From NCBI GenBank assembly GCA_020632635.1, contig JACKFE010000001.1, positions 1 to 64,000 of the forward strand: a DNA stretch of 64,000 bases, in the 5' to 3' direction. The position numbers and the translations under genes are program-made. This DNA is from Nitrospiraceae bacterium. Lineage in GTDB: Bacteria; Nitrospirota; Nitrospiria; Nitrospirales; UBA8639. Shown piece after piece: positions 9,138 to 17,674 of the stretch. The stretch's first letter is position 1. Every line of letters starts with the position of its first letter. Under the pieces are notes generated by a model. That model was not told the origin of the DNA, ran no database searches, and saw only the letters and a program-made list of their open reading frames with translations.

Positions 9138-10123
9138 TATCGCCTCCGCAATTTCGGATTGAGGGCTTCCCGCAGACCTTCGCCCACGAGATTAAAGGCC
9201 AACACTACGATAAAGATGGCCAACCCCGGAATGAAAAAGAGCCAGGGAGCATCAAAGATAAACCCCTTGCCGTCAGATAAAATATTGCCCCACGTCGCAT
9301 AGGGCGGAGGCACACCAAACCCTAAAAAGCTCAATGCCGATTCCGTGAGGATAGCGGTCGCCACCCCAATCGTAGCCGATACAAAGACCGGGGCCAGCGC
9401 ATTGGGCACCATGTGCCGAAAAATGATCCTGGCTTCTGGCAGGCCCAACGCCTTGGCAGCCGTGACATAATCCTGTTCACGCAGGGCCAAAAATTCCGCC
9501 CGCACAAACCGCGTGGTGCCCATCCAACTCGTCAGACCAATAATGAACATTATGGTATAGATGCTAGGAGGTAACAGAGCCACTGCGGTCAGAATCAGGA
9601 AAAATGTGGGGAAACACATCATCGCATCAGTAAACCGCATGATGAGGGTATCCACCGTCATGACCCCCAATTTCACCTGTCCATAATATCCCGCGAATCC
9701 CCCCAACACGATGCCCACCAGCAACGAGATCCCCACCGCCACAAAACCCACCGATAGCGACACGAAAGATCCCTGAAACATCCGAGCAAACACATCCCGG
9801 CCCAGTTCATCCGTGCCAAACAGGTACAGGCCTCCCAAAGGCCGATCGGACGCAGCGATGTCTGGGCTGGGAGACGATAAGGGAGGAAAAAATTTATCAG
9901 GCAGCCGAACCACCTCAGGATCGAAGAGAACCCACCATTCGGTGAGCGCCTTTCCTGCAACCGCAATCACCAATAAAGCCAGCAAGACAAAAAATCCGGC
10001 AAGCGCCAAGCGATCTTTTTGGTAGATGCGGACAAACTCCTGCCACGGGGTTTCATGTTCCGGCAGGTCATCCGCTCTCACGGATGGTTTCGTCGCCACT
10101 TGCGCGGAAATGACTGTTTTCAT
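9137..10123 (-). CDS. oppC: Oligopeptide/dipeptide ABC transporter permease, OppC/DppC type
   Basis: 328 residues. A cytoplasmic N-terminus precedes TM1 (LALAGFFVLLALLVIAV), then a large periplasmic loop with the FGTDELGRDVFARM motif typical of OppC/DppC, then the five-helix core with an EAA loop (ALGLPEARIIFRHMVPNAL) that docks on the ATPases. The loop between TM1 and the GTDELGRD motif is longer than in most OppC proteins. It lies 23 bp downstream of oppB. Confidence 0.93.
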   Translation of the reverse strand: MKTVISAQVATKPSVRADDLPEHETPWQEFVRIYQKDRLALAGFFVLLALLVIAVAGKALTEWWVLFDPEVVRLPDKFFPPLSSPSPDIAASDRPLGGLYLFGTDELGRDVFARMFQGSFVSLSVGFVAVGISLLVGIVLGGFAGYYGQVKLGVMTVDTLIMRFTDAMMCFPTFFLILTAVALLPPSIYTIMFIIGLTSWMGTTRFVRAEFLALREQDYVTAAKALGLPEARIIFRHMVPNALAPVFVSATIGVATAILTESALSFLGFGVPPPYATWGNILSDGKGFIFDAPWLFFIPGLAIFIVVLAFNLVGEGLREALNPKLRRR

Positions 10124-10146
10124 GGATAGGGGCTCAGGCTCATCGA

Positions 10147-11109
10147 CTATTGCAAGCGAATTCTCGGATCGACCACGGCATACAGGATATCGGATAAAAA
10201 GGTCCCCGCGAGGGTCAGGACTGCTGCCATAAAATTCAAAGTCATAATGACCGGAAAATCACGGCTCAGGATGGCTTCATATCCCAAACGGCCCAGACCG
10301 GGCCAGGCAAAAATTTGTTCAAAGATGACGGATCCCCCAATAAGCCCGGGGAGAAGAAAGCCAAACATGGTGACAAAGGGCAACAAGGCATTGCCCAAGG
10401 CATGGCGATAGATAACGGTATCTTCTTCCAAGCCCTTGGCCCTAGCCGTCCGCACATAATCCTGTCCCAAGACTTCCAGCATTTGAGAACGCACATACCT
10501 GGATAAAATGGCAACCCCTCCCAACGCTGACATGAGCGAGGGAATCACCAAATGCCACACCCGGTCCATCATCTTAAACACCGGTTGGGCTTGGTCCATA
10601 CCAAACGTTTTAATGCTGATCACCGGAACCCCCAGCCAACCAGCCACCCATAGGATCACTAAATACGATAGAAAAAACCCAGGGATAGAAATGAGGGCAT
10701 AGGCCAGAAAAATAGTGAACCGATCATACATCCCGCCTCGATGAACCGCTCCATAAATTCCCGTGGGAAACGCCCAGGTCCATACCAACAACGTGGCCAC
10801 AACAAACAAAGGCAAAGAGTTGAGAAATCGATCCCAGATTTTGGGAAGGACAGGCTGACTATCCTTGAACGATTTTAATTCACCGGTAAACAGGTCACGA
10901 ATCCAATAGCCATATTGTAGATACAACGGATCATCCAAATGAAAAGCCGCGCGAATCTTGGCGATATCTTCCGGTTTCATTCTGGGATTCATCGGATCCA
11001 CTTCACTCGGCTCGCCTGGCGCCAAATGAATGATGGAATGAGCCATAAACGACACAATGACCAACAGGATCACCCGCTGCAAGATATTCCTGACGATAAA
11101 ACTCCACAT
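10147..11109 (-). CDS. oppB: Oligopeptide/dipeptide ABC transporter permease, OppB/DppB type
   Basis: 320 residues. TM1 at the N-terminus (ILQRVILLVIVSFM) is followed by HLAPGEPSEVDP, the usual OppB LxPGDP-like loop, then the membrane core with the EAA loop ARAKGLEEDTVIYRHALGNA and the LLPGLIGGSVIFEQIFAWPG segment seen across OppB/DppB. It forms the translocation pore with OppC. Confidence 0.93.
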   Translation of the reverse strand: MWSFIVRNILQRVILLVIVSFMAHSIIHLAPGEPSEVDPMNPRMKPEDIAKIRAAFHLDDPLYLQYGYWIRDLFTGELKSFKDSQPVLPKIWDRFLNSLPLFVVATLLVWTWAFPTGIYGAVHRGGMYDRFTIFLAYALISIPGFFLSYLVILWVAGWLGVPVISIKTFGMDQAQPVFKMMDRVWHLVIPSLMSALGGVAILSRYVRSQMLEVLGQDYVRTARAKGLEEDTVIYRHALGNALLPFVTMFGFLLPGLIGGSVIFEQIFAWPGLGRLGYEAILSRDFPVIMTLNFMAAVLTLAGTFLSDILYAVVDPRIRLQ

Positions 11110-11149
11110 GGCCCTTTATATCTCCGTAGCCTACGCTGTTAGACCACGC

Positions 11150-13282
11150 TTAGAAATCAGGCGTATGGTCCAACTTCCGCCATTTATAAAAGTAGAAGGT
11201 AATATCCCCGCTTTTGATCGGAAAAATCTTTTTATAATGTTCCTGCCCGTTGGCATCCCGTTCGACGAGAACAATTTTTTTATCCAGCACGCGCGTACTC
11301 AATGGAGCATATAAAAACGTGTAGGGTTGATCCTCGGCGATCACCCGATGCAACTCATGCGTCAGATCCCGTTGCCGATTCCGATTATATTCCTGCCGGA
11401 TACGGACAATGAGCTCATCAGCCTTTGAATTGTGATACCCCACAAAATTTAGTTGCTGCGGCCCGGACTGACTGGAGTGCCAGATTTGATACAGGTCGGG
11501 ATCAATCCCCATGCTCCAGCCCAAGACCACGGCATCAAAATCTCCGGTATTCACGAAATCATTCAGAAACACTGCCCATTCAAACACCTGAGTATTCACT
11601 TTGACCCCGATGCGCTTCCACGCATTCTGTGCGATGGTCAGAATATTTTTCCGGATCGGATTTCCGTTATTCGTAATAAGCGTGAACTCGAAAACCTTCC
11701 CATCTTTTTCCAGCCAGCCTTCGGCATTCATTTTCCATCCCATGTGAGCCAACAGGGCTTTGGCTCCTTCCGGATCATAGGGAATCGGCGCAATGGATGG
11801 GTTATACCATTCGGTGTTTTGGGGATAAGGCCCGGTAATACGTTCCCCTTCCCCGTAAATGAGAAAATCCGTGATTTCCTGAACATTAATCGCCATCCCC
11901 AAAGCCGTCCGCACCTCCCGACTGGCAAAAAGCGGCTTCCGGTTATTGTACCCGATATAGGTATAGGCAAACCCCAAACTGGAAAAAGACTGGTAGGTGG
12001 GATCCTCTTTATAGCGGGCGACTTGATGAGGCAAGGCCCCATAAAAGTCCACGGCTCCCGTTCGAAACTCCACTTCCTGAGTCAGAAGGTCTGGAATAAT
12101 ACGCATAAAATATTCGTGGTATTGCGCCGGTTCCTCCCAATAGTCCTCGAAACGCCGGAGATGAATATATTCATCTCCTTGCCATTCCACAAACTGAAAT
12201 CGACCGGTACCCAGAGGACGACGGTTAAATTGGCTGTCTCGCATTCCAAAAGTTTGTTGGGCAGCCTCCGACAAACCTCGTTCTTGCTTTTCCCTATTCA
12301 GGGCCTCTGCATGTAACACATGCTCAGGCAAAATCCCCATAGTCCAGGCATTAATGGCTGGAGAATACAGGCGTTTGTAGACGATTTTCACCGTCAATGG
12401 ATCGATGATTTCAACTGTCTTAATAGGCTCAAAGTCCGGTGTCCGTGGCGATAAATTCTTCGGATTCATAATGGATTCATAGGTAAACTTCACATCTCCC
12501 GCATCAAAGATGTGTCCATCATGGAACTTCACCCCTTGACGGAGGTGAAAGACAATCGTGGGATTATGCTCTGCCACGGGTAAAATTTCAGGGTATTTCT
12601 CTCTCAGCAGCTCTTCATCCTCCGGAGCCACGGCTTTCTGAGGGTGAATCCAATCGGCATACGAGAACTGATCCCCATATCGTTCCCCCAACACAGGGAT
12701 CAATCGCTCGAATAAATCTTGATCCACCTGTTTTAAGGAAAAAACGATACGTTCCGGAACCTGAACCGTCACCGGAACCTCTACCACATGCGGTTTTCCC
12801 TTTTCATCGACCTTGAGCAGTGAGACCTGTTCCGTCCGTTGACTGGCAGGCAACAACGCCAACGGCTGTAGCATCTCAGGCATATCACGGAGAACACCCG
12901 CCTGCAGCGCCTGGCTCAGCCGCTGCAGCAATGACGTCCCATTGACCTCCTGGCCATCCGGGAATCGATGATGCGCATTGACCAACAGATAAGCCTGTTC
13001 CGTAATAGCCCAATCCACCGCCAACCTTCCCCGAAGATTCAAATGTTCATCCAAGTCCAAAAGACCTTCGAAGACATGATTCACGATATTGGCACTCGCA
13101 GAATCCGCATTTAATATGGGATTGAGAATTTTGGCATCCCCGCTGGAACCTTCAATGTAGGTCACTAACCGGTTCGGATTGCCGGCCGCTTGATTTTCAT
13201 AGGTAGGAACCCAAAAAAACGATTGAAGTAGGAACACGACCAAGACAAGGGGAATGAGGAGGAGAAGCCGTTTAATCAACAT
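11150..13282 (-). CDS. oppA: Peptide-binding protein of the ABC importer (SBP family 5), N-terminally anchored
   Basis: About 710 residues, longer than the usual 520-600. It starts with a hydrophobic segment (RLLLLIPLVLVVFLLQ) without a lipobox, so it may be signal-anchored rather than a lipoprotein. The family core is clear: LNPILNADSASANIVNHVFEGLL, then FHLRQGVKFHDG, YIGYNN and a C-terminal lobe. Extra length sits between about residues 90 and 200 (LQRLSQALQAG to FSYADWIHPQKAV). I prefer the ATG at 13282 over the TTG 42 bp upstream. It is first in the oppABCDF-order operon; whether it binds peptides or another solute is not shown by sequence. Confidence 0.88.
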   Translation of the reverse strand: MLIKRLLLLIPLVLVVFLLQSFFWVPTYENQAAGNPNRLVTYIEGSSGDAKILNPILNADSASANIVNHVFEGLLDLDEHLNLRGRLAVDWAITEQAYLLVNAHHRFPDGQEVNGTSLLQRLSQALQAGVLRDMPEMLQPLALLPASQRTEQVSLLKVDEKGKPHVVEVPVTVQVPERIVFSLKQVDQDLFERLIPVLGERYGDQFSYADWIHPQKAVAPEDEELLREKYPEILPVAEHNPTIVFHLRQGVKFHDGHIFDAGDVKFTYESIMNPKNLSPRTPDFEPIKTVEIIDPLTVKIVYKRLYSPAINAWTMGILPEHVLHAEALNREKQERGLSEAAQQTFGMRDSQFNRRPLGTGRFQFVEWQGDEYIHLRRFEDYWEEPAQYHEYFMRIIPDLLTQEVEFRTGAVDFYGALPHQVARYKEDPTYQSFSSLGFAYTYIGYNNRKPLFASREVRTALGMAINVQEITDFLIYGEGERITGPYPQNTEWYNPSIAPIPYDPEGAKALLAHMGWKMNAEGWLEKDGKVFEFTLITNNGNPIRKNILTIAQNAWKRIGVKVNTQVFEWAVFLNDFVNTGDFDAVVLGWSMGIDPDLYQIWHSSQSGPQQLNFVGYHNSKADELIVRIRQEYNRNRQRDLTHELHRVIAEDQPYTFLYAPLSTRVLDKKIVLVERDANGQEHYKKIFPIKSGDITFYFYKWRKLDHTPDF

Positions 13283-13691
13283 GGCACAAAAAAACTTCGC
13301 CGAAGGTATAGCGTATGTTAACAAGAACTTGGGGTGGATGCCATCTTGACCTACTGGGTATAGACCCTGTCACGCACGGGGAATCATTGAAGACTGCAAT
13401 CAGGCATATTTTTTCTCTTTCGGCTTGAAGTCTGTTTTTTGATTCGTTAGACTCGCCGTTCCTTTCCTTTTAACAGACTGGTGTGATGGTGAACAGTTCA
13501 ATTTTATCTGCTCCATCAAATTTTCATTCTGTCAGCCATCACCACAGATTCAGTTTCATTGCTTTCGTTCTCTCTCTTCATCAACTGATCCAAAGGGGTT
13601 CCTTCAATTATCCGGCATTATTTCACGGTCGACACCGTTCTTTTCTGTCCGGCATACCCACTCTGGTTGACGTCATGAAGGAGAGAATTCT
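13283..13691. other. Divergent intergenic region between oppA and the hybrid kinase
   Basis: 409 bp that should hold the promoters of both divergent genes. No convincing -35/-10 pair, operator or conserved RNA structure was recognised. A ribosome-binding AAGGAG lies just before the kinase start at 13692. Confidence 0.5.
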
Positions 13692-15662
13692 ATGGATCAA
13701 CAGAGGATTCCGCGCACAGTCCTCATCATTGACGACCATCAAGGTCTGATCGCGCTCATTCAACGTTGCCTGTCTCGAGAAGGCTACTATACCGCTGTGG
13801 CATATAGCGGGGAGCAAGCCTTGTCTTGGTTATCCACCAACCAAGCTGATCTACTCTTACTTGATCTGCGCCTCGCCGACATGCACGGTGAGGAACTGCT
13901 CCTTCGCCTGAAATTGCGAAACTACCATATTCCGTTTATCGTCATTACCGGTCAAGGCGATGAACGCCTTGCCGTAAAAATGATGAAGCAAGGCGCGCGA
14001 GACTATTTCATCAAAGATAGCTCGCTTACCAGCCTTCTCCCAGCCATCGTGAAACAAACCTTTGAACAAATTCAGCAAGAACACCACCTGGCCCAAGTCG
14101 AGGAAGCTCTCCACACCGCCCAAAAACTTTCCGCCATTACTCTGGCCTCGATTGAGGAAGGGGTCTTCACCTCCGATAGGCATGGACACATTACCTATAT
14201 GAATCGAATGGCCGAGGAAATGACCAACATCTCTTTCCTGGAAGCACGAGGCTGTCCGATTGAGGAGGTCGTTCGCTTTACCGACTATCCCCTTGCATCA
14301 AAAGCCTCTCATCCGGTGTATCAAGTGCTAGACCATGGAAAACCGCTGCACCCCATCGCCCATCACATCATTCGGTCTGCATCAACCGGAGAACGGCCCG
14401 TGATCTTCAGCGCCTCCCCCATTCAAGGCAAGGAAGGGCACATGCTCGGTGTGGTCCTGATTCTTCGAGACATGACCGAACACCTGCAATTGGAACAAGA
14501 ACTCTTAAAAGCCAGCAAATTGGAGTCCTTAAGTCTGCTAGCGGGTGGCATCGCTCATGATTTCAATAATTTACTGACGGCGATCTTGGGCAATCTTTCA
14601 ATTTCACGAAACTGGGCCCATAGCAGAGAAAACTTGGACGAATTTTTATCGGAGGCCGAACAGGCCTCGTTGCGCGCGAAAAGCCTCACCCAACAACTTC
14701 TTACCTTCGCCAAAGGGGGCAGTCCTCTCAAGAAACCCTTGAATATTCGAAGCCTGGTGATGGAGACCGCCACGTTTGCTCTTCGAGGCTCTTCAACGCG
14801 ATGCGACTTCGATCTACCGGAACATCTCTGGGCCGCCCAAGGGGATGAAGGGCAAATCAGTCAAGTGATTCATAACTTGGTTCTTAACGCCCACCAAGCC
14901 ATGCCCGATGGGGGCGATCTCACAATCCGATCCACCAACATCGAGTTATCCGTCGAGGCCATTACCCGTTTGGCCCTTGCCACGCCTGGCCCCTATCTAA
15001 AAATCGAGTTTATCGACCAAGGAGTCGGCATACCGACGGCCATCCTGCCAAAAATCTTTGACCCCTATTTTTCAACGAAACCCCATGGCAGCGGCTTGGG
15101 CTTAAGCACCGCCTACTCCGTAGTCAAAAACCACCATGGAACCATTATTGTCTCCTCGGATCAAGGAGAAGGAGCAACTTTTACGCTCTATTTGCCGGCA
15201 CAAATCCAGCACGCCACCCGATTAGACGACCCCGCAACCCTCGCCCGAGGTGCAGGGAAAATTCTTGTCATGGATGATGAGCCGTCTATTCGAGCTCTGG
15301 TCCATCAAATGTTGGGATTTCTAGGCTATGAAGTACATTGCGTCTCCGATGGGCAGGAAGCCATCAGACTGTATGAAGAAGCGATGAATGCGAACCAGCC
15401 TTTTTCCGCCGTCATATTAGATCTGACGGTCCCGGGCCGGATGGGAGGCAAGGAAACTCTGAGTCGGATGAAAAAACTGAATCCACATGTCCGCGCCATT
15501 GTGGCGAGCGGATATTCGAACGAAATGAACCTATCGCAATACTCCGCCTACGGATTTTTAGGGGCTGTTTCCAAGCCCTTTCACTTTTCAGAACTCAGTC
15601 AGCTCTTGAGTCAAATTACGCAAGGAACGGAATCCCCGCTCTCTCTTCGATCAACTGCCTGA
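13692..15662 (+). CDS. Hybrid sensor histidine kinase (REC-PAS-HisKA-HATPase-REC)
   Basis: 656 residues with no transmembrane segment, so a soluble kinase. An N-terminal receiver domain (DDHQGL acidic pocket, phospho-acceptor Asp in LLLLDLRLAD near 57) is followed by a linker and PAS domain (EGVFTSDRHGHITYMN), the H-box GGIAHDFNNLL (His near 287), N-box HNLVLNAHQAM, G1 DQGVGIP and G2 GSGLGLS. A second receiver follows (MDDEPSIRAL, Asp in AVILDLTVPG). The HDFNN H-box is typical of NtrB-like hybrid kinases. ATG at 13692 follows an AAGGAG site by 8 bases. No cognate regulator is adjacent. Confidence 0.92.
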   Translation: MDQQRIPRTVLIIDDHQGLIALIQRCLSREGYYTAVAYSGEQALSWLSTNQADLLLLDLRLADMHGEELLLRLKLRNYHIPFIVITGQGDERLAVKMMKQGARDYFIKDSSLTSLLPAIVKQTFEQIQQEHHLAQVEEALHTAQKLSAITLASIEEGVFTSDRHGHITYMNRMAEEMTNISFLEARGCPIEEVVRFTDYPLASKASHPVYQVLDHGKPLHPIAHHIIRSASTGERPVIFSASPIQGKEGHMLGVVLILRDMTEHLQLEQELLKASKLESLSLLAGGIAHDFNNLLTAILGNLSISRNWAHSRENLDEFLSEAEQASLRAKSLTQQLLTFAKGGSPLKKPLNIRSLVMETATFALRGSSTRCDFDLPEHLWAAQGDEGQISQVIHNLVLNAHQAMPDGGDLTIRSTNIELSVEAITRLALATPGPYLKIEFIDQGVGIPTAILPKIFDPYFSTKPHGSGLGLSTAYSVVKNHHGTIIVSSDQGEGATFTLYLPAQIQHATRLDDPATLARGAGKILVMDDEPSIRALVHQMLGFLGYEVHCVSDGQEAIRLYEEAMNANQPFSAVILDLTVPGRMGGKETLSRMKKLNPHVRAIVASGYSNEMNLSQYSAYGFLGAVSKPFHFSELSQLLSQITQGTESPLSLRSTA

Positions 15663-15681
15663 AGTCATGACAACTTCAGGC
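15657..15681. other. Perfect hairpin at the 3' end of the hybrid kinase gene
   Basis: GCCTGAAGT and ACTTCAGGC form a 9-bp perfect stem around a 7-base loop, overlapping the kinase stop codon and lying between convergent genes. Neither strand shows a run of U after the stem, so an intrinsic terminator is not certain. Confidence 0.45.
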
Positions 15682-15719
15682 AAAACCATCAAAGAGTCCA
15701 GCCGTCCTCCTCTCGCTCT

Positions 15720-16025
15720 TTACAGCTCGACTTGCACTTCACCCGCTTCCACTCTTGTCCTATAAACTTTGACGTTTCCCGCAGGATTATTGGCACACTG
15801 TCCGGTTTTCACATTGTATTCCCAGCCATGCCAGGGACAAGATACAATATCCCCGTCTACATCACCCTCGCCTAAAGGCCCCCCTCGATGCGCACACGTA
15901 TTATCCATCACGTGGAATGTCCCTCCCACGTTGAACACCGCTAGACATTTCCCCTGACAGTCCACAACCAGCCCTTTACCCGCTTCGACTTCCGTTGATT
16001 TGACCACAGCGACCCACTCAGACAT
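15720..16025 (-). CDS. Rieske-type [2Fe-2S] ferredoxin (NirD-like)
   Basis: 101 residues, one Rieske domain. The two cluster motifs CAHRGG and CPWHGW supply the Cys and His ligands, separated by about 16 residues as in the family. There is no signal sequence or membrane helix, unlike bc1 Rieske proteins, so it resembles soluble ferredoxin subunits such as NirD or dioxygenase ferredoxins. It probably transfers electrons in the cytoplasm; no partner oxidoreductase is adjacent. It follows the Mrp gene by 30 bp and is likely co-transcribed with it. Confidence 0.92.
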   Translation of the reverse strand: MSEWVAVVKSTEVEAGKGLVVDCQGKCLAVFNVGGTFHVMDNTCAHRGGPLGEGDVDGDIVSCPWHGWEYNVKTGQCANNPAGNVKVYRTRVEAGEVQVEL

Positions 16026-16055
16026 TCCCAGCCTCCTTTTTCTCTCTTAACATCT

Positions 16056-16952
16056 CTATGAACCGGGTTGTAACGGCTCTTTAATTTTTTTCAATAAATT
16101 GGCCATCGAAGGCACCCCACCCCCCTGGTCTTTCTCGGATTGAGCTAATTGGTCGACCACCGCTTGCGCAATCTGCAGAAAAGCTTGGGCTTGGGGAGAA
16201 GAAGGCTGATGGATGACAATCGGCTTTCCCGAGTCGCCCCCCTCTCGAATGGCGGGATCAATCGGAATACGGCCCAGAAAGGGCACAGCAAATTTTTGCG
16301 CTGCCCGTTCCCCCCCGCCAGATGAAAAGATTTCACTCCGTTCCCCGCAATGTCCACAGACAAAATAGCTCATATTTTCAATCACACCCAATAGCGGGAC
16401 ATTCACTTTTTGAAACATCATCATGCCCTTTCGCACATCGGAAAGGGCCACTTCTTGAGGAGTGGTCACGGTAATCGCGCCCGTCAATGGCACCAATTGC
16501 GATAACGTCAATGGGACATCTCCCGTACCAGGAGGCAAATCAATCAGCAGAAAGTCCAACTCTCCCCAATTCACATCTCGGAAAAATTGCTGTATGGCAC
16601 CATGCACCATCGGTCCTCGCCAGACAACCGGGGTATCTTCCGGCACAAAAAACCCCATGGACATCACTTTAACTCCTTGTCCATCAGCGGGATGAATCCT
16701 CTCGCCTTCCTTGACCGGTGGCACGGTTACCCCCATCATCATAGGAATATTAGGGCCATAAATGTCCGCATCCATTAATCCGACTGCATATCCCAATTTT
16801 TGTAAGGCCACCGAAAGATTGACGGTCACGGTGGATTTCCCTACGCCCCCTTTTCCACTACTGACCGCAATAATATGCTTCACGCCAGGCAACATGTGTC
16901 CTTCCTGGTGACCTGGTGAGCCCGAAGTATTGCTTGAACCTTGCTCAGCCAT
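16056..16952 (-). CDS. mrp: Mrp/NBP35-family iron-sulfur carrier ATPase
   Basis: 298 residues. The deviant Walker A SSGKGGVGKST (near residue 31) and the later DLPPGTGD block mark the Mrp/ApbC branch of SIMIBI ATPases, which bind and deliver Fe-S clusters. A CGHC pair near residue 196 is in the place of the family's bridging cluster Cys pair. The extra N-terminal domain of some Mrp proteins is absent. The start is supported by an AAGGAG site 8-9 bases upstream. It is directly upstream of the Rieske ferredoxin, a possible client. Confidence 0.93.
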   Translation of the reverse strand: MAEQGSSNTSGSPGHQEGHMLPGVKHIIAVSSGKGGVGKSTVTVNLSVALQKLGYAVGLMDADIYGPNIPMMMGVTVPPVKEGERIHPADGQGVKVMSMGFFVPEDTPVVWRGPMVHGAIQQFFRDVNWGELDFLLIDLPPGTGDVPLTLSQLVPLTGAITVTTPQEVALSDVRKGMMMFQKVNVPLLGVIENMSYFVCGHCGERSEIFSSGGGERAAQKFAVPFLGRIPIDPAIREGGDSGKPIVIHQPSSPQAQAFLQIAQAVVDQLAQSEKDQGGGVPSMANLLKKIKEPLQPGS

Positions 16953-17021
16953 CTTTCAATCTCCTTTTCACGGTCTTGAAAACATCGCATTCCTTCAAAC
17001 ACATCATGATGCTCACATCTC

Positions 17022-17072
17022 AAAAAAATGGCATGCTGCCATAGAACCGTCAAGCAGCATGCCATTCTTTTT
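17022..17072. terminator. Bidirectional rho-independent terminator
   Basis: A 13-bp perfect inverted repeat (AATGGCATGCTGC at 17027-17039, its complement at 17054-17066) has a 14-base loop. It is flanked by seven A on the left and CTTTTT on the right, so it has a U-tract in either direction. It lies between the small zinc-ribbon gene and mrp, and would end the zinc-ribbon transcript on the minus strand. Confidence 0.85.
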
Positions 17073-17192
17073 GCAACCCCTGCAACCCGCTGGCTTGGGC
17101 TTGGATCAGGCTCTCCGCCCTCGATTAAAATCTAAAGAGGATTGCTAACACTGCCATCGCCTCGGAACCGTTTCACGAACGGTCCACCCAGG

Positions 17193-17396
17193 CTAACCAA
17201 GCTGAGTCGCAAATTTCTTCCTGGACCGGCCTAAAAGGGGCTCATGATGGTTATTTCGATTTGCAAAGATCACAGGATCTAAAATTTCTCCACAAGTAAT
17301 ACAGCGCCATCCCGAAAAATACATCGCTCCAGCTTCATCTGCCACATCGCCAAATTTATCGGACACCATTACACCTTTGCATCGCGGACAATCCAT
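17193..17396 (-). CDS. Small zinc-ribbon protein, function unknown
   Basis: 67 residues. Two Cys pairs, CPRC at residues 3-6 and CITC near 33, form a likely zinc ribbon; the rest is polar with a basic tail. I place the start at ATG 17396, because AAGGAG lies 7-8 bases upstream; the longer frame starts inside that ribosome site. The gene stands alone, with a strong terminator after it and an AT-rich leader before it. Such short proteins often bind RNA or protein, but nothing here identifies a partner. Confidence 0.7.
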   Translation of the reverse strand: MDCPRCKGVMVSDKFGDVADEAGAMYFSGWRCITCGEILDPVIFANRNNHHEPLLGRSRKKFATQLG

Positions 17397-17551
17397 ACGA
17401 CACTCTCCTTCCAAAAAATATCCATGAAACTATCCATAAATTGAGATAAACGGGTTAACATAGAAAAATATAGAGCAATATATGTACCTCAATAGAAAAA
17501 ATATAACATGTTGATATTATGTTATTTTTTTAATTAATCCATCATGCATGC

Positions 17552-17566
17552 GTTTCAACTTGAAAC
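17552..17566. promoter_or_regulatory. Perfect palindrome in the AT-rich spacer, possible operator
   Basis: GTTTCAA-C-TTGAAAC is a perfect 7-bp inverted repeat with one central base. A further TTGAAAC half-site lies about 100 bp to the right (near 17663). It sits between the sigma-54 activator's 3' end and the promoter side of the zinc-ribbon gene. A regulator site is inferred only from symmetry. Confidence 0.4.
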
Positions 17567-17674
17567 AGCAAGAAGTACATCCATTGAATAAAAAACCAAT
17601 AACTCATTGATTTTTTTAATTAAAAATATAAATGAAACCATATGGTAACAATAAGTCTACTTTTGAAACATCAA

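Noticed and set aside
9137..13282. Possibility that the transporter imports nickel or another metal
   Set aside because: Family 5 binding proteins can do so, but no metal-specific feature was visible, so only the peptide-type call is made.
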